Origin: Methanobacterium sp.
Lineage (GTDB): Archaea > Methanobacteriota > Methanobacteria > Methanobacteriales > Methanobacteriaceae
Reading direction: 5' to 3'
Assembly: GCA_003161815.1 (NCBI GenBank)
Contig: PMNN01000221.1
Location: 2,468-8,539 of the forward strand
Length of the DNA: 6,072 nt
How positions within the stretch are numbered: the stretch's first letter is position 1; every line of letters starts with the position of its first letter. Shown here one piece after another: positions 1 to 6,072 of this stretch. The notes beneath the pieces were generated by a model that was not told the origin of the DNA, did no database searches, and worked only from the letters and a program-made list of their open reading frames with translations. Both the position numbers and the translations under genes were made by a program.

Positions 1-23
1 ACAATTATTCAATATTCAATGTA

Positions 24-419
24 TTATTCATGGATGAAATCAAGAACATCTCCTATTTCAGTTTTAGATGATATTAAGTTACCTTCTCTAAGTTCAACTA
101 CGTATCGCGCGGCTTTTTTTGGAGTATATGTTTGCCAGGGTTTGAGAGTAACCAGATCCAAAACATTTTTTTGCTCATCTAGAAAAATCACGTCTAATGG
201 AATTCTCATGAAAAACATGTGAATAGCTGAACCCATTTTACCTCGTCCTTCTGGAATTTTCAAGATCATGCCTTTTTTTACGTTTTTCTTTAACATTAAC
301 CCCCGAAATCTGGAGGTGAAACTGTCTGCAATGTCTGCACATCCTAAAGTGCTTCCTTTGCTTTTATTTATTACAAGTATACATCCTTTTTCAAAATTTT
401 CGGGCATTATATCATCCAT
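24..419 (-). CDS. DUF192 family small cytosolic protein, function unknown
   Basis: This 131-residue protein belongs to the DUF192 family, whose biochemical role is not established. The family signature is clear: a TSRFRGLM block at residues 35-42, the core [17 protein letters not shown] at 66-82, KPW at 93-95, and AARYVVEL at 103-110, followed by a glycine. The length is close to that of a single-domain member. Many bacterial relatives carry a secretion signal, but none is visible here, so the protein is probably cytoplasmic. The first ATG (417-419) has no clear ribosome binding site. The next ATG, residue 5 at 405-407, is preceded by GGATGAT on its strand, which weakly resembles the archaeal GGTGAT motif, so a start four residues downstream is possible. 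The gene is divergent from mat and shares no evident pathway with it. The family call is secure; any function would be a guess. Confidence 0.88.
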   Translation of the reverse strand: MDDIMPENFEKGCILVINKSKGSTLGCADIADSFTSRFRGLMLKKNVKKGMILKIPEGRGKMGSAIHMFFMRIPLDVIFLDEQKNVLDLVTLKPWQTYTPKKAARYVVELREGNLISSKTEIGDVLDFIHE

Positions 420-445
420 TATTTCTTGATTGATGTTCTATGAAT

Positions 446-481
446 TAATTGTTTAGAAAATTTTCGCTATTCAAACAATTA
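446..481. promoter_or_regulatory. Nested inverted repeat, candidate operator upstream of the DUF192 gene
   Basis: TAATTGTTT (446-454) is matched by its exact reverse complement AAACAATTA (473-481). Inside the 18-base spacer lies a perfect 10-bp palindrome, GAAAATTTTC (456-465). The element begins 27 bases upstream of the DUF192 ATG, around the likely transcription start or 5' leader of that gene. Such nesting fits a dimeric regulator site, but AT-rich DNA produces repeats of this size by chance, so the role is only inferred. Confidence 0.3.
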
Positions 482-500
482 TTTTATTTTATTATTCTAT

Positions 501-510
501 TTATTATAAG
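501..510 (-). promoter_or_regulatory. Weak candidate TATA box for the DUF192 gene
   Basis: Read on the minus strand this is CTTATAATAA, which resembles an archaeal TATA box. It lies about 82 bases upstream of the first DUF192 ATG, implying a leader of roughly 55-60 bases. The surrounding DNA is so AT-rich that other positions are possible, and no clear BRE is seen. Confidence 0.25.
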
Positions 511-627
511 TAAAATTTAATTCACAAAAAAAATTTTTTTAATAATATTTCAAATGGTAGTTATTTTGTTTGAATTTTAATCTGACTTCTTCTTAAGAGT
601 TTTAAGGTAATGGTTTATGGATCATTT

Positions 628-635
628 TTTATATC
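628..635 (+). promoter_or_regulatory. Alternative upstream TATA box for mat
   Basis: TTTATATC follows a T run and matches the archaeal TATA pattern. If used, transcription would begin near 660 and mat would have a leader of about 110 bases that includes the 681-696 hairpin-forming repeat. The downstream element at 711-718 gives a more usual leader length, so this is the second choice. Confidence 0.25.
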
Positions 636-680
636 ATTAATTTCAAAGGGCATACAGATATACACCTGAATGGTAATGAG

Positions 681-696
681 TTGAGATCCTTCTCAA
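681..696 (+). promoter_or_regulatory. Perfect hairpin-forming repeat upstream of mat
   Basis: TTGAGA (681-686), a TCCT loop and TCTCAA (691-696) form a perfect 6-bp stem with a 4-base loop. It sits about 15 bases upstream of the preferred mat TATA box, a position suited to a DNA-level regulator site. If the upstream TATA at 628-635 is used, it would instead lie in the mRNA leader. It has no U tract behind it, so it is not a terminator. It matches no SAM riboswitch architecture that I know. Confidence 0.3.
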
Positions 697-710
697 AAGC
701 TGAAATTATT

Positions 711-718
711 TTTATATT
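711..718 (+). promoter_or_regulatory. Preferred TATA box for mat
   Basis: TTTATATT lies 56-63 bases before the mat ATG and follows a GAAATT stretch (702-707) that could serve as a BRE. The usual archaeal spacing puts transcription start near 740, leaving a leader of about 33 bases that contains the strong ribosome binding site. This is pattern recognition only. Confidence 0.4.
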
Positions 719-759
719 TTCAAGAGAATGAATTCAACAATTTATTATGTAATTAAAAT

Positions 760-765
760 GGAGGT
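760..765 (+). promoter_or_regulatory. Ribosome binding site of mat (GGAGGT)
   Basis: GGAGGT is a full-strength match to the anti-Shine-Dalgarno end of archaeal 16S rRNA. The 8-base spacer to the ATG at 774 fixes the mat start. Confidence 0.85.
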
Positions 766-773
766 TAATACTT

Positions 774-1979
774 ATGAGGAACATCATCGTAGAAGAGCTT
801 ATCCAAAAGCCTATTGAGGAACAAGAAATTGAAGTAGTGGAAAGGAAAGGGATAGGACATCCTGATAGTTTAAGCGACGGAATAGCGGAGTCTGTAAGCA
901 GAGCTCTTAGTAAAACTTATTTGGAAAAGTTTAATGGAATATTACATCACAATACCGACGAAGTTCAGATTACCGCCGGTGAATCAGCCCCTGAATTCGG
1001 TGGAGGGGAAATAATAAAGCCCATGGATATTCTACTTACTGGAAGGGGTATCTCCCAAGTTGATGGTGTCAAAATAGGATTGGATCGAATTGCAATAGCT
1101 GCTGCAAAGGAATATTTAAATGAAAATTTATTGAATTTATGTGTGGAAACTTGCACTGTCGTGGAATGTAAAATTGGTCATGGATCTGGTGATTTAGTGC
1201 ATGTTTTCGGTAGGAAGGATGCTGTACCATCCTCCAATGACACTTCATTCGGAGTAGGATATGCACCTTTTTCTGAAACAGAGAATATAGTCATGGAAAC
1301 CGAATTGATGTTAAATTCACTGGAATTCAAAAAGAAATATCCCGAAGTGGGTGAAGACATAAAAGTCATGGGGCTTCGGGAGAAAGACCGTATAACTCTT
1401 ACCATTGCCATTGCCATGATATCTCAATATGTTGATGACCTGGATCATTATATCAGTGTGCGAGACGAAGTTAAAAGTAAAGTACTTGATCTGGCTTCAA
1501 AGTACACCTCAAGAGATGTAACGGCTTTTATTAATACTGCTGACAGTTTTGATCCTGAAAATCCATCGGTTTATCTCACAGTAACTGGAACATCGGCGGA
1601 AATGGGTGATGATGGCTCAGTAGGGAGGGGAAATAGAGCTAATGGTCTTATAACTCCTAATAGACCCATGTCTATGGAAGCAACATCCGGTAAAAATCCT
1701 ATAAATCACGTAGGCAAAATTTACAATTTATTATCCAATGAAATGGCGAATGATATTACCAAGAAGGTTGAAGGAGTAAAACAGGTTCATATAATGACTT
1801 TAAGTCAAATTGGGAAACCTATAGATCAACCTAAAGCTTCAAGCGCTCTGATCATACCAGAAGAAGGATATAATCTGAATTCAGTTAAGACTGATGTACA
1901 GGAAATTATGGATTCTTGGCTAGCAAACATTAGTCAGATAACAGATATGCTGGTAGAAGGAAAATTACGTACATTCTAA
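774..1979 (+). CDS. mat: Archaeal S-adenosylmethionine synthetase (methionine adenosyltransferase)
   Basis: This enzyme makes S-adenosylmethionine from methionine and ATP, releasing phosphate and diphosphate, in the cytosol. It is the archaeal type, which is very divergent from bacterial MetK. At 401 residues it has the expected full length. Key blocks are [17 protein letters not shown] (23-39, with His29-Pro-Asp31), HHNTDE (58-63), the glycine-rich [14 protein letters not shown] (278-291) and [19 protein letters not shown] (294-312), the last two strongly conserved in archaeal enzymes. The ATG start is set by GGAGGT eight bases upstream. A second in-frame TAA (1986-1988) follows the stop within an A-rich stretch. 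The gene is divergent from the DUF192 gene and followed by T-rich tracts and a separate TATA box, so it is probably transcribed alone. In a methanogen the product feeds methylations and radical-SAM enzymes, including those of cofactor biosynthesis. The identification is firm. Confidence 0.97.
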   Translation: MRNIIVEELIQKPIEEQEIEVVERKGIGHPDSLSDGIAESVSRALSKTYLEKFNGILHHNTDEVQITAGESAPEFGGGEIIKPMDILLTGRGISQVDGVKIGLDRIAIAAAKEYLNENLLNLCVETCTVVECKIGHGSGDLVHVFGRKDAVPSSNDTSFGVGYAPFSETENIVMETELMLNSLEFKKKYPEVGEDIKVMGLREKDRITLTIAIAMISQYVDDLDHYISVRDEVKSKVLDLASKYTSRDVTAFINTADSFDPENPSVYLTVTGTSAEMGDDGSVGRGNRANGLITPNRPMSMEATSGKNPINHVGKIYNLLSNEMANDITKKVEGVKQVHIMTLSQIGKPIDQPKASSALIIPEEGYNLNSVKTDVQEIMDSWLANISQITDMLVEGKLRTF

Positions 1980-2017
1980 AAAAAATAAACCTAACCTATT
2001 TAAAAATTAAATCCCAA

Positions 2018-2056
2018 TTTTTTTATAAAAACTGCTTTTTTTTCTTTATCTTTTTT
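2018..2056 (+). terminator. Poly-T terminator tracts after mat
   Basis: Runs of T7 (2018-2024), T8 (2036-2043) and T6 (2051-2056) lie 39-77 bases beyond the mat stop. Consecutive T tracts without a strong hairpin are a typical archaeal termination signal. A further T run follows at 2092-2098. Their position before the ileS TATA box supports separate mat and ileS transcripts. Confidence 0.6.
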
Positions 2057-2078
2057 AGTAAGCGATTTAATATATTTT

Positions 2079-2092
2079 AGATTTATAAATCT
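2079..2092. promoter_or_regulatory. Perfect 14-bp palindrome with embedded TATA-like core
   Basis: AGATTTATAAATCT is identical to its reverse complement and is followed directly by six more T residues (2093-2098). It contains TTTATAAA (2082-2089), so it could be a distal ileS TATA box or a regulator site. As RNA, a 5-bp stem with a TATA loop followed by U residues would also resemble a weak terminator. It lies about 26 bases upstream of the preferred ileS TATA box. Confidence 0.35.
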
Positions 2093-2117
2093 TTTTTTAT
2101 GGTCATTAAACTATTTT

Positions 2118-2135
2118 TTTATATAAAGTTCGAAC
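2118..2135 (+). promoter_or_regulatory. ileS promoter: TATA box with adjoining GTTCGAAC palindrome
   Basis: TTTATATA (2118-2125) is a consensus archaeal TATA box, with an A-rich TTAAAC stretch upstream that could act as BRE. Usual spacing places transcription start near 2147-2152, giving ileS a leader of about 45-50 bases. Two bases after the box is the perfect 8-bp palindrome GTTCGAAC (2128-2135), between TATA and start site, where a bound repressor could interfere with initiation. The promoter is fairly convincing; the operator role is speculation. Confidence 0.55.
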
Positions 2136-2184
2136 AAAGTTTAGATGTGGATTGTATTATCATGAACTCATCAACAAAAATTGT

Positions 2185-2190
2185 AGGAGA
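2185..2190 (+). promoter_or_regulatory. Ribosome binding site of ileS (AGGAGA)
   Basis: AGGAGA stands six bases before the ATG at 2197 and decides the ileS start in favour of that ATG. The same frame is open back to a TTG at 2152, which lies at the predicted transcription start and lacks a binding site. Confidence 0.75.
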
Positions 2191-2196
2191 ATAAAA

Positions 2197-5100
2197 ATGT
2201 CAATAAAGGAGGCAAAGCGCTCATATAACCCTAAAATCTTAGAAGGAAACATTCAAGAGTTCTGGAGTAATGAAAACATATATGAAAAGATTCAGAAAAT
2301 GAGGCAAAATAATCCGAAATATTCCTTTTTAGACGGTCCACCATACTGCAGCGGAAGAATACATCTTGGAACCGCCTGGAACAAGATAATCAAAGATACT
2401 TATCTAAGATTTAAAAGTATGTCGGGTTTCAATGTAAGAAGACAACCGGGATGGGACACACATGGCCTTCCGATAGAACATAAAGTTGAAGGAATCATGG
2501 GTATAAAAAGTAAAAAGGAAATAGAAGATAGAATTGGAATTGATGTATTTGTAGATAAATGTCGTGAATTTGCAATAGAAAATAAATCCATTATGACTCA
2601 GCAGTTTAAGATGTTAGGAGTTTGGATGGACTGGAACAATCCTTACGTTACTTTTGAAACTGGTTATATGGAATCTTGCTGGTGGACTCTCCAAAAGGCC
2701 CATCAAAAAGATCTTCTGATTAAAGACTTACGTGTAATAACCTGGTGTCCCCGTTGCGAAACAGCATTAGCCATGGCAGAAATAGATTATGAGAACAAGG
2801 ATGATCCTTCAATATACGTTAAATTCCCATTGAAAACGGACGAACAACATTATATATTAGTTTGGACCACCACACCTTGGACTATTCCCGCAAATATGGC
2901 TGTGTGTGTGCACCCCGACTTTGATTATGCATATGTTAAAGTGGTAGATGAAGTATATTTAATGGCTCACGCTCTTATTGACTCATTATTTGAAGATCAG
3001 GATTACGAAGTCTTAAATGTAGTTAAAGGATCTGAATTAGAGGGAATAAAATATAATCATCCTCTTTTAGATGAAATACCAATTCAAAAAGACTTCGAAC
3101 ACATGATAATTCTGGGGGAACATGTAACTCTCACTGAAGGTACAGGCTGCGTTCATACTGCTCCCGGTCATGGTCCTGATGATTTTGACATCGGTAAAAA
3201 ATATGGACTCACTATATTTAGCCCGGTTGATGAAGCAGGATTATTTAAAGAAGATGCAGGCAAATATGCGGGAGAATACGTCAAGGATGCGGACCCGTAT
3301 ATTATAGGAGATTTAGATGCACATGGATTTCTCCTGAAGGCCGAAACCATAAATCACCGTTATGGATTCTGTTGGAGGTGTAAAACCCCTATAATTTATT
3401 TAGCCACTGAGCAATGGTTTTTGAAGATCACGGCTATAAAGAATAAAATGTTAACAGAACTTGAAAAAGTACGATGGATTCCCTCCTGGGCTGGAGAAAG
3501 CAGATTCCGCAACTGGGTTGAAAACGCCAGGGATTGGACTATATCAAGACAGAGATATTGGGGTATACCCATACCCATCTGGATTTGTCAAAATTGTGGA
3601 GATATAACTGTAATAGGCTCCATAGCAGAATTAAAAGAACTCGCATCTAAAGGAACCCTTAAAGGAGATTTCATACATCGTCCTCATGTGGATGAAATCA
3701 TCATCAAATGCTCCTGCGGAGGAAATATGCATAGAATTCCCGATGTTCTGGATGTATGGATAGACTCCGGAGTTGCAGGATGGGCTGCACTAAACTACCC
3801 ACGAGAAACCGACCTATTTGAAGAATGGTATCCCTACGACTTCATAACTGAAGGTCATGATCAAACTAGAGGATGGTTTTACTCCCAACTTGGTTGTGGT
3901 TTAATATCAATGGACAGCATCCCGTATCGAAAAGTTTTGATGCATGGTTTCACTTTAGATGAGGAAGGCAAGAAGATGAGTAAGTCTTTGGGAAATATTG
4001 TAGAACCAGACGAGGTTATAGAGAATTACGGAGCTGATATACTCCGATTCTACCTACTCTGGGGCAACAAACCATGGGAAGACCTGAAATTCAACTGGGA
4101 AGAAGTTAAAAATGTATCTAAAATGTTCAATATTCTCTGGAATGTATACATCTTCACAACCACCTACATGGCCATAGATAACTTTAATCCCACACTTTAT
4201 CAAACAGATGATTTAAAACTACGAGATGAAGATTATTGGATAATGTCCCGTGCCCAAAGTCTGACAAAAATCGTAACCGAATCCCTTGATTCCCTTTATC
4301 TGCATAAAGCCACACGTAGTATAAATCAATTCATATTAGAAGATTTAAGCCGTTGGTATGTCCGTCTTATCCGAGGGCGAACTTGGATCGAAAAAGATGA
4401 TCCTGACAAGTTAGGGGCTTATTACACTTTATACCAAGTAATGAAACAACTTGTAATCTTAATATCTCCCATAACTCCCCATATTAGTGAAGAAATCTAC
4501 CAAAATTTGGTAAGAGGTGTGGAAAAGGATGCACCGGAAAGTGTCCATATGGAAGATTGGAAATTCGATGAAAATTTAATTCGTGAGGATTTAGAAGAGA
4601 GTATGGATGTTGTTAGGGAGATTATTGAGGCCTGTGCTCGGGCTAGAGATATTGCTCGTTACAAGCTTAGATGGCCTGTGAAAGAAGTTATTATAGTTTC
4701 AGAAGACTTTAAAATATTGAAAGCCGCTAGAAAGCTTAATCATATCATTATGGAACAGGCTAATACTAAGGAACTGGTATCATCTAACTATTTTGAAGAC
4801 CTCAAGATAATTGCTAAACCAAACCTTAAAACTCTGGGACCTAAACTTAGGAGTGATGTACCTAAAGTAGCTTCAAAATTGGCTGAAGTTGACGGCGCTG
4901 ACGTTGTGAAGGCTCTCGAATCTGAAAATAAATATGATGTAATGGTTGAAGATGAAATCATTGTATTGGATAGTGATGATATAATATTCGATACAGAACT
5001 TCCTGAAAATATTGTCACCTCAGATTTCGAGGGAGGAAGCGTTTTCGTGGATACTGAACTTACTTTGGAAATATTATCAGAATCCATGGCTCGTGAGCTA

Positions 5101-5325
5101 ATAAGACGGATCCAGGATATGAGAAAAGACATGGATCTGGATGTAGAATCTAATGTACAAGTTTTCCTAGAGTGTAGCAAACAGTTCAGGGAGCTTATTA
5201 AAACATTCTTAGGCTTTATATCTCATGAAGTCCGGGCAGAGAAATTCATATTTAATCCTGGTGAAAGCGGGTATACTAAAAAATGGAATATAGAAGATGA
5301 GGAAATTACCATCACTATAAAATGA
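2197..5325 (+). CDS. ileS: Isoleucyl-tRNA synthetase, archaeal/eukaryal-like type
   Basis: This class Ia synthetase attaches isoleucine to tRNA-Ile and hydrolyses mischarged valine. From ATG 2197 it has 1042 residues, normal for the archaeal form. In order: the HIGH-equivalent H56-L-G-T59 within [13 protein letters not shown] (48-60); C184xxC187; the editing domain with TTTPWTIP (224-231) and [16 protein letters not shown] (315-330), where His320 and Asp329 match the editing residues of the family by spacing; C392xxC395; SRQRYWGIP (450-458); C464xxC467 and C505xC507, a probable zinc site; DVWIDSG (519-525); [10 protein letters not shown] (552-561); KMSKS (593-597); the anticodon-binding domain from about 690, with [10 protein letters not shown] (714-723); and a C-terminal domain with [13 protein letters not shown] (965-977). 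All catalytic and editing signatures are intact. I chose ATG 2197 over the upstream TTG because AGGAGA precedes it and [12 protein letters not shown] is a plausible N terminus. purL follows 46 bases downstream. Confidence 0.97.
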   Translation: MSIKEAKRSYNPKILEGNIQEFWSNENIYEKIQKMRQNNPKYSFLDGPPYCSGRIHLGTAWNKIIKDTYLRFKSMSGFNVRRQPGWDTHGLPIEHKVEGIMGIKSKKEIEDRIGIDVFVDKCREFAIENKSIMTQQFKMLGVWMDWNNPYVTFETGYMESCWWTLQKAHQKDLLIKDLRVITWCPRCETALAMAEIDYENKDDPSIYVKFPLKTDEQHYILVWTTTPWTIPANMAVCVHPDFDYAYVKVVDEVYLMAHALIDSLFEDQDYEVLNVVKGSELEGIKYNHPLLDEIPIQKDFEHMIILGEHVTLTEGTGCVHTAPGHGPDDFDIGKKYGLTIFSPVDEAGLFKEDAGKYAGEYVKDADPYIIGDLDAHGFLLKAETINHRYGFCWRCKTPIIYLATEQWFLKITAIKNKMLTELEKVRWIPSWAGESRFRNWVENARDWTISRQRYWGIPIPIWICQNCGDITVIGSIAELKELASKGTLKGDFIHRPHVDEIIIKCSCGGNMHRIPDVLDVWIDSGVAGWAALNYPRETDLFEEWYPYDFITEGHDQTRGWFYSQLGCGLISMDSIPYRKVLMHGFTLDEEGKKMSKSLGNIVEPDEVIENYGADILRFYLLWGNKPWEDLKFNWEEVKNVSKMFNILWNVYIFTTTYMAIDNFNPTLYQTDDLKLRDEDYWIMSRAQSLTKIVTESLDSLYLHKATRSINQFILEDLSRWYVRLIRGRTWIEKDDPDKLGAYYTLYQVMKQLVILISPITPHISEEIYQNLVRGVEKDAPESVHMEDWKFDENLIREDLEESMDVVREIIEACARARDIARYKLRWPVKEVIIVSEDFKILKAARKLNHIIMEQANTKELVSSNYFEDLKIIAKPNLKTLGPKLRSDVPKVASKLAEVDGADVVKALESENKYDVMVEDEIIVLDSDDIIFDTELPENIVTSDFEGGSVFVDTELTLEILSESMARELIRRIQDMRKDMDLDVESNVQVFLECSKQFRELIKTFLGFISHEVRAEKFIFNPGESGYTKKWNIEDEEITITIK

Positions 5326-5347
5326 TTATATAATTATAATTTATAAA
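5326..5347 (+). promoter_or_regulatory. Cluster of TATA-like elements, candidate purL promoter
   Basis: Immediately after the ileS stop come TTATATAA (5326-5333), TTATAA (5334-5339) and TTTATAAA (5340-5347). The last is 25-32 bases before the purL ATG, so transcription would start close to that ATG and the message could be leaderless. The first would give a leader of roughly 15-20 bases. Co-transcription with ileS is equally possible, since no clear terminator lies in the gap. Confidence 0.4.
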
Positions 5348-5348
5348 A

Positions 5349-5360
5349 TTTGAATTCAAA
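5349..5360. promoter_or_regulatory. Perfect 12-bp palindrome between TATA and purL start
   Basis: TTTGAATTCAAA equals its own reverse complement. It sits between the last TATA-like element and the purL ATG, ending 11 bases before the ATG. That is a classic position for a repressor site, but there is no independent support, and palindromes of AT-rich composition can arise by chance. Confidence 0.35.
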
Positions 5361-5371
5361 AGTTGATTAAG

Positions 5372-6072
5372 ATGGCTTTAACTGATGCAGAATACGAATA
5401 CGTGGTAAAAGAAGTAGGAAGAGAACCAAACGCCCTTGAATATGGGATGCTGGATATAATGTTCTCAGAACATTGTTCATATAAAAGTAGTCGTCCTATA
5501 CTCAAATTATTTCCAACAGAAGGTGAAAAAGTTATAATTGGTCCAGGAGACGATGCAGGGATCGTAGCACTCACCGATGAATTAGCTTTAGTCATTGGAA
5601 TGGAAAGTCACAACCATCCATCTGCAATCGAACCATATGGTGGTGCTGGAACTGGTGTAGGTGGTATAATCCGAGATATCATATCCATGGGAGCCATGCC
5701 TGTAGCTCTTCTTGATTCATTACGCTTTGGTTACTTAGGAGATCAACGGTCCCGCTATCTTTTTGAATATGTAGTTAAGGGAATATCAGATTATGGGAAC
5801 CGTGTGGGAATACCCACTGTAGGTGGTGAAGTTGAATTTGACGATAATTTCCAGTCCAACCCCCTTGTAAACGTTGTTTGTGCCGGAATTGTGCGAAAGG
5901 ATTCAATAATGAGGGGAATAGCACCTAATGTTGGTGATGTTTTCGTACTCATGGGCGGTAGAACTGGACGAGATGGAATACATGGAGTTACATTTGCTTC
6001 AGAAGAACTTACAACAACTTCAGAATTGGAAAGTAGACCTGCTGTACAGATAGGAGATCCATTTACCAAGAA
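5372..6072 (+). CDS. purL: Phosphoribosylformylglycinamidine synthase subunit PurL, N-terminal part
   Basis: PurL is the ATP-dependent synthetase subunit that converts FGAR to FGAM in de novo purine synthesis, using ammonia from the PurQ glutaminase with PurS as a partner; neither partner gene is in the window. The frame is open to the window edge, giving 233 residues plus two bases, perhaps a third of the usual small-type length of about 700. Conserved blocks are [10 protein letters not shown] (32-41), GPGDDAG (57-63), ESHNHPS (78-84), [10 protein letters not shown] (93-102), [17 protein letters not shown] (149-165) and [11 protein letters not shown] (195-205), typical of the ATP- and substrate-binding half. 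ATG 5372 is the first ATG after an in-frame TGA at 5351. A TTG at 5363 is the only competitor. No strong ribosome binding site is seen, only a weak GTTGAT. It lies 46 bases after ileS on the same strand. Gly93 stands where many homologs have alanine, probably a neutral change. Confidence 0.96.
   Translation, partial: MALTDAEYEYVVKEVGREPNALEYGMLDIMFSEHCSYKSSRPILKLFPTEGEKVIIGPGDDAGIVALTDELALVIGMESHNHPSAIEPYGGAGTGVGGIIRDIISMGAMPVALLDSLRFGYLGDQRSRYLFEYVVKGISDYGNRVGIPTVGGEVEFDDNFQSNPLVNVVCAGIVRKDSIMRGIAPNVGDVFVLMGGRTGRDGIHGVTFASEELTTTSELESRPAVQIGDPFTK

Larger units (their letters stand above)
420..773. other. AT-rich divergent intergenic region, no gene seen
   Basis: This 354-base spacer separates the minus-strand DUF192 gene from plus-strand mat and must hold both promoters. 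It is markedly richer in A and T than the flanking genes. Only tiny open frames occur, for example 19 codons from ATG 610 and 8 codons from ATG 554, and none looks coding. Visible structure comprises a nested inverted repeat (446-481), an A8T7 tract (526-540), a short TCTTAAGA palindrome (591-598), three AATGGT copies (553, 609, 669), a perfect 6-bp-stem repeat (681-696), and TATA-like elements at 628-635 and 711-718. I see no tRNA or rRNA and no riboswitch I recognise. Confidence 0.7.

Noticed and set aside
19..222. 67-codon plus-strand frame opposite the DUF192 gene
   Set aside because: The opposite strand carries a full DUF192 signature, so this frame is a shadow.
610..669. 19-codon open frame in the divergent spacer, preceded by AAGGT
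   Set aside because: It is too short, has no recognisable similarity or codon pattern, and would end far from mat; chance is the simplest explanation.
420..773. A SAM riboswitch in front of the SAM synthetase gene
   Set aside because: I found only a 6-bp stem and no multi-helix conserved core, and the likely transcript leader is short; known SAM riboswitches are essentially bacterial.
2128..2142. GTTCGAAC as a tRNA T-arm fragment or tRNA mimic near a synthetase gene
   Set aside because: No acceptor stem, D-arm or anticodon arm can be found around it; the match is only the T-loop-like motif.
2152..2196. Upstream TTG start adding 15 residues to IleRS
   Set aside because: It lies at the predicted transcription start, lacks a ribosome binding site, and the added residues do not resemble a conserved IleRS N terminus; ATG 2197 has AGGAGA six bases before it.
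4788..5180. 130-codon open frame on the minus strand inside ileS
   Set aside because: It is antisense to a well-conserved IleRS C-terminal region, is serine-rich as expected of a shadow frame, and has no family signature.
5363..5371. TTG start three codons before the purL ATG
   Set aside because: The ATG at 5372 gives an N terminus that fits the family, and the TTG has no binding site in its favour.
5791..6069. 92-codon minus-strand frame inside purL
   Set aside because: It is antisense to the conserved GGE and GGRTGRDG blocks of purL and shows no independent coding signal.

Overview
This window looks like chromosomal core sequence from a methanogenic archaeon of the Methanobacteriales, probably a mesophilic Methanobacterium-like organism. 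The grounds are an archaeal-type S-adenosylmethionine synthetase, an archaeal/eukaryal-like isoleucyl-tRNA synthetase, archaeal TATA boxes (TTTATATA type), GGAGGT-type ribosome binding sites, T-rich terminators, heavy use of ATA, AGA and AGG codons, and very AT-rich spacers beside moderately AT-rich genes. The genus assignment is inference from family resemblance, not from a search.

Layout. Positions 24-419 on the minus strand encode a small cytosolic DUF192 protein. A 354-base AT-rich divergent spacer (420-773) follows. It holds candidate promoters, a nested inverted repeat, an A8T7 tract and a hairpin-forming repeat, but no convincing gene. The plus strand then carries mat (774-1979, SAM synthetase), a 217-base spacer with T-rich terminator tracts and the ileS promoter (1980-2196), ileS (2197-5325), a 46-base very AT-rich gap with TATA-like elements and a perfect 12-bp palindrome (5326-5371), and the first 233 codons of purL (5372 to the window end).

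How the genes work together. They are housekeeping genes: methyl-donor synthesis (mat), tRNA-Ile charging with editing (ileS) and the fourth step of de novo purine synthesis (purL). They do not form one pathway. The mat-ileS spacer has terminator-like T tracts and its own TATA box, so mat and ileS are probably separate transcripts. ileS and purL are close enough for read-through, but the gap could also hold a purL promoter.

I found no mobile element, CRISPR array, RNA gene or defence system, and no sign of an undescribed multi-gene system. The points worth a second look are small cis elements in the spacers: perfect palindromes beside the purL start and upstream of ileS, repeats upstream of mat, and a possible leaderless purL transcript. 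A few residue-level features of IleRS are also noted.
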